From: JAZDKP01 sp043802925
GTDB lineage: Bacteria > Fibrobacterota > OXYB2-FULL-49-7 > JAEUSG01
DNA length: 15,845 nt
Direction of reading: 5' to 3'
NCBI GenBank assembly: GCA_043802925.1
Contig: JAZDKP010000063.1
Location: forward strand, 1-15,845
Shown in pieces: positions 14,126-15,845 of the stretch. The notes beneath the pieces are model-generated. The model was not told where the DNA came from and ran no database searches. It saw only the letters and a program-made list of their open reading frames with translations. The position numbers and the translations under genes are program-made. Position 1 is the stretch's first letter, and each line of letters opens with the position of its first letter.

Positions 14126-14169
14126 TGGGCCCACAAGGACTTGAACCGTGGACCAGCGGATTATGAGTC
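14126..14169 (-). other. 3' fragment of a CAU-anticodon tRNA, probable attachment (att) site
   Basis: On the minus strand this holds the anticodon loop CTCATAA (14167–14161, anticodon CAT at 14165–14163), the 3' anticodon strand TCCGC, a variable region, a T arm CACGG-TTCAAGT-CCTTG, the 3' acceptor strand TGGGCCC and discriminator A; no CCA is encoded. The upstream DNA cannot supply a D arm, a 5' acceptor GGGCCCA or the matching 5' anticodon strand (GGCGA here, GCGGA needed). The tRNA (Met or Ile2) is therefore broken at the anticodon loop, the usual scar left by a tyrosine integrase. An intact copy is expected beyond the right edge. Confidence 0.75.
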
Positions 14170-14181
14170 GCCACCCTGACA

Positions 14182-14321
14182 TTTTAGCACTTTATTGCAC
14201 GTTTTTGCAAGTCATTGAAGAAAAATGCCCTTACGTCCTGTTTTAAGATACGAAACAGCTTGTCAATATAGCAAGTTTTTGCATGAGTTTGCAGAGAAAA
14301 GTGGGGCAAAAGCGGGGCAAA
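14182..14321. repeat. Cluster of short direct repeats, candidate integrase arm sites
   Basis: TTTTTGCA occurs at 14202–14209 and 14276–14283, with related TTTAGCAC, TTTATTGCAC and GTTTGCAG copies close by. GGGGCAAA occurs twice, at 14303–14310 and 14314–14321, one helical turn (11 bases) apart. Repeats of this kind next to a tRNA att core are typical arm-type sites for tyrosine integrases. Confidence 0.4.
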
Positions 14322-14445
14322 CAATTTTACTCAACCAGCAAGGCATAAACCAAACCCGCTTTTTCAGCTTTACCACTTTTCCCACCCTGTCGCCCTTTTC
14401 TTGAATCTCAAACAAGAAGATTAAATCTACCATTAAACTGTCTTC

Positions 14446-14469
14446 GGCAATTATTTTAACGTAATTGCC
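14446..14469. promoter_or_regulatory. Perfect 8-base dyad in the leader of the nuclease gene
   Basis: GGCAATTA and TAATTGCC flank 8 bases. The dyad ends 5 bases before the AAAGGA ribosome site (14475–14480) of the DUF1016 gene. It fits an operator for a dimeric repressor or a leader hairpin; no T-run follows, so it is not a terminator. Confidence 0.4.
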
Positions 14470-14488
14470 ATAGCAAAGGAATACAAAC

Positions 14489-15583
14489 ATGAAAAAGATT
14501 TTAAAATCCAGTCTCTATGCTGAAATCCGTATCATCATTGAACAGGCTCGCCATACAGCTTACAAAGCAGTGAACTTCACAATGGTTCACGCCTATTGGA
14601 ATATCGGCAGGGTCATTGTTGAAGAAGAACAGAAGGGTAAACAGAAAGCGGGTTATGGAGAAAAACTTCTCCAAACATTATCTATACGGCTTACAAGCGA
14701 ATATGGTGAAGGCTATGCCTACAGTTGCCTCAAGAACTATCGGCAATTTTATCAGACTTTCCCAATTAGCTCCACAGCGTGGAGCCAAAGTAAGACTGCA
14801 AAAAGCTCCACAGTGTGTAGCGAATTGACTCCGCAACTTGCCGTATTACGTCCCGAACTTAGTTGGTCGCATTATCGTCTCATTATGCGGGTGGGAGAAG
14901 TAAAAGCTCGTGAATATTACATGAATGAGGCTGCTGATCAAAACTGGAGTGTACGGGCACTGGACCGCCAAATAAATTCGCTATACTATCAGCGGTTGCT
15001 TGCCAGCCGCAATCAAAAGCCCGTAAAGGCCGAGGCCCAGGCCAGGGCACGGGAGCTTGCGATATCCCCGCAGGATTTCATCAAAGACCCCTTTGTCCTG
15101 GAATTCCTCAATATCAAGGAACGTCCGCATGTTCTGGAAAGAGACTTGGAGAAAGGGTTAATAGATAAGCTCCAGCAATTCCTGCTGGAACTGGGTAAGG
15201 GGTTTGCTTTCGTTGCTCGGCAACAACGCATCTCCACGGAAACGAGCAACTTTTACATTGACCTCGTTTTCTACAACTACGCTTTGAAATGTTTCATGCT
15301 CATTGATTTGAAAATGGGCAAGCTCACGCACCAGGACATCGGGCAGATGGACATGTATGTCCGCATGTACGAGGACAAGATAAAGCAAAAAGGCGATAAT
15401 CCAACCATTGGTCTTATCCTCTGTACGGAAAAAGAAGAAACGGTTGTTAAGTATTCCGTCCTTAAAGGAAACAAACAGCTATTTGCGTCCAAATATATGA
15501 CCTGCCTGCCCACAGAATCAGAATTGAAGGCTGAAATCGAACGGGAAAAACATATCATAGCCTTGGAGAACAAATCGAAATGA
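14489..15583 (+). CDS. DUF1016 / YhcG-type PD-(D/E)XK nuclease domain protein
   Basis: The protein has 364 residues. Residues 8–165 match the DUF1016 N-terminal helical domain (VNFTMVHAYWNIGRVIVEEEQKG, GYGEKLLQTLSIRL, ELSWSHYRLIMRV, QNWSVRALDRQINSLYYQRLL). Residues 195–345 match the C-terminal PD-(D/E)XK nuclease fold: ERDLEKGLI, GFAFVARQQRI, then Asp258 (FYIDLVFYN) and Asp273-x-Lys275 (LIDLKMGKL), with QMDMYVRMYED. All expected catalytic positions are present, so it is probably active on DNA. The biological role of the family is unsettled; members cluster on islands and near restriction-modification genes. AAAGGA lies 8 bases before the ATG. Base composition is lower in GC than glgB. Confidence 0.9.
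   Translation: MKKILKSSLYAEIRIIIEQARHTAYKAVNFTMVHAYWNIGRVIVEEEQKGKQKAGYGEKLLQTLSIRLTSEYGEGYAYSCLKNYRQFYQTFPISSTAWSQSKTAKSSTVCSELTPQLAVLRPELSWSHYRLIMRVGEVKAREYYMNEAADQNWSVRALDRQINSLYYQRLLASRNQKPVKAEAQARARELAISPQDFIKDPFVLEFLNIKERPHVLERDLEKGLIDKLQQFLLELGKGFAFVARQQRISTETSNFYIDLVFYNYALKCFMLIDLKMGKLTHQDIGQMDMYVRMYEDKIKQKGDNPTIGLILCTEKEETVVKYSVLKGNKQLFASKYMTCLPTESELKAEIEREKHIIALENKSK
14769..14821. repeat. Twin hairpin repeat inside the nuclease gene
   Basis: GCTCCACAGCGTGGAGC at 14769–14785 is a perfect 7-base stem with a 3-base loop. A degenerate copy, GCTCCACAGTGTGTAGC, lies exactly 36 bases (12 codons) further on at 14805–14821. Together they encode a short variable insert (SSTAWSQ… SSTVCSE) just before the conserved ELSWSHYR motif, where DUF1016 proteins vary in length. 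Confidence 0.5.
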
Positions 15584-15765
15584 TCACCGAATGCATATGT
15601 CGCAATTATTGGATTGTGCGAAAGGACACTTCGAGTGGAATATTCTGATACGACTCATGAAAAGATGCGTCAGTTATTTCAAAAACAAACGCTGATTTGC
15701 TTTGGTGTCCTAACCGCCAGTTTATGACCTCTTGATTTCGTCGAAATAGGGTGACACTCCCAAAG

Positions 15766-15782
15766 TGGGTCGCAGAGACCCA
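15766..15782. repeat. Short hairpin upstream of the right-edge open frame
   Basis: TGGGTC and GACCCA form a 6-base stem with a GCAGA loop, ending just before the AAGGAG ribosome site at 15784–15789. A second small palindrome, ATTTCG-T-CGAAAT, lies at 15735–15747. The stretch 15584–15796 holds no convincing gene. Confidence 0.35.
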
Positions 15783-15796
15783 GAAGGAGAGTCATC

Positions 15797-15845
15797 GTGC
15801 AATCAATCATCGAAAAGCCGAAGAAAGGCCACCGTGGGCCCCGGC
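15797..15845 (+). CDS. Start of an unidentified gene (cut by window edge)
   Basis: A GTG start with AAGGAG 7 bases upstream opens a frame read as MQSIIEKPKKGHRGPR, continuing past the window. A short, strongly basic N-terminus with GHRGPR hints at a DNA-binding protein, and the position inside an integrated element makes a transposase plausible. Sixteen residues are too few to name a family. Confidence 0.35.
   Translation, partial: MQSIIEKPKKGHRGPR

Larger units (their letters stand above)
14126..15845. mobile_element. One end of an integrated genomic element (partial)
   Basis: The tRNA fragment marks the junction. To its right, base composition becomes clearly more AT-rich than the flanking chromosome, and the genes switch to a DUF1016 nuclease, common on islands, and an unidentified open frame running off the window. 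The gene-free stretch 14170–14488 holds short direct repeats, a perfect dyad and the leader of the nuclease gene. The integrase and the other end are not in the window, so the type of element (phage, ICE or island) is open. Confidence 0.6.

Noticed and set aside
14088..14174. Upstream extension of glgB (begins MATHNPLVHGSS)
   Set aside because: It is a translation of the tRNA fragment and its flank, not protein; the family start is at 14087.
14263..14490. Minus-strand open frame of 75 codons between the tRNA fragment and the nuclease gene
   Set aside because: It covers the repeats, the dyad and the leader of the nuclease gene, has no ribosome site, and its sequence shows no recognisable domain.
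15591..15695. Plus-strand frame of 34 codons after the nuclease gene (begins MHMSQLLDCAKGHF)
   Set aside because: No ribosome site, no recognised family, and too short to separate from chance; could be a decayed remnant.
1..15845. CRISPR array or diversity-generating retroelement (prompted by the FGE-like fold)
   Set aside because: No regularly spaced direct repeats and no reverse transcriptase or template/variable repeat pair are visible.

Overview
The window reads as a piece of a GC-rich chromosome from the FCB (Fibrobacterota–Chlorobiota–Bacteroidota) side of the bacteria. Two secreted proteins end in a FlgD-like C-terminal domain opened by a PNPFNP motif, the usual layout of type IX-secretion-like sorting tails in that group. 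The glycogen branching enzyme is of the long, eukaryote-like type. The phylum assignment is an inference; no rRNA or full tRNA is present to fix it.

Positions 1–7761 are read almost entirely from the minus strand. In transcription order they hold a membrane-anchored Ser/Thr protein kinase with a PEGA domain, a small envelope protein, an FHA-domain sigma-54 activator, and a lipoprotein with a formylglycine-enzyme-like domain. These four genes overlap by 4, 4 and 14 bases and so form one tight operon. Next comes a secreted protein with its own near-consensus sigma-54 promoter, then a second secreted protein, then the start of a PP-loop amidotransferase-like gene cut by the window edge. The layout suggests a signalling chain: kinase, FHA activator, sigma-54 promoter, secreted product. 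The kinase gene also carries a 173-base palindromic repeat element, read through in frame.

Positions 7809–12083 hold housekeeping and accessory genes: the potassium transporter Kup, a SAM methyltransferase overlapping a cysteine-cluster protein (both minus), and, divergently, the tRNA pseudouridine synthase TruA. TruA converges on glgB and the two coding regions overlap by 36 bases.

Positions 14126–15845 look like one end of an integrated element. A 44-base 3' fragment of a CAU-anticodon tRNA sits 38 bases upstream of glgB. Beyond it the DNA is visibly more AT-rich and holds short repeats like integrase arm sites, a perfect dyad, a DUF1016/YhcG-type PD-(D/E)XK nuclease gene, and the first codons of an unidentified gene that runs off the right edge.
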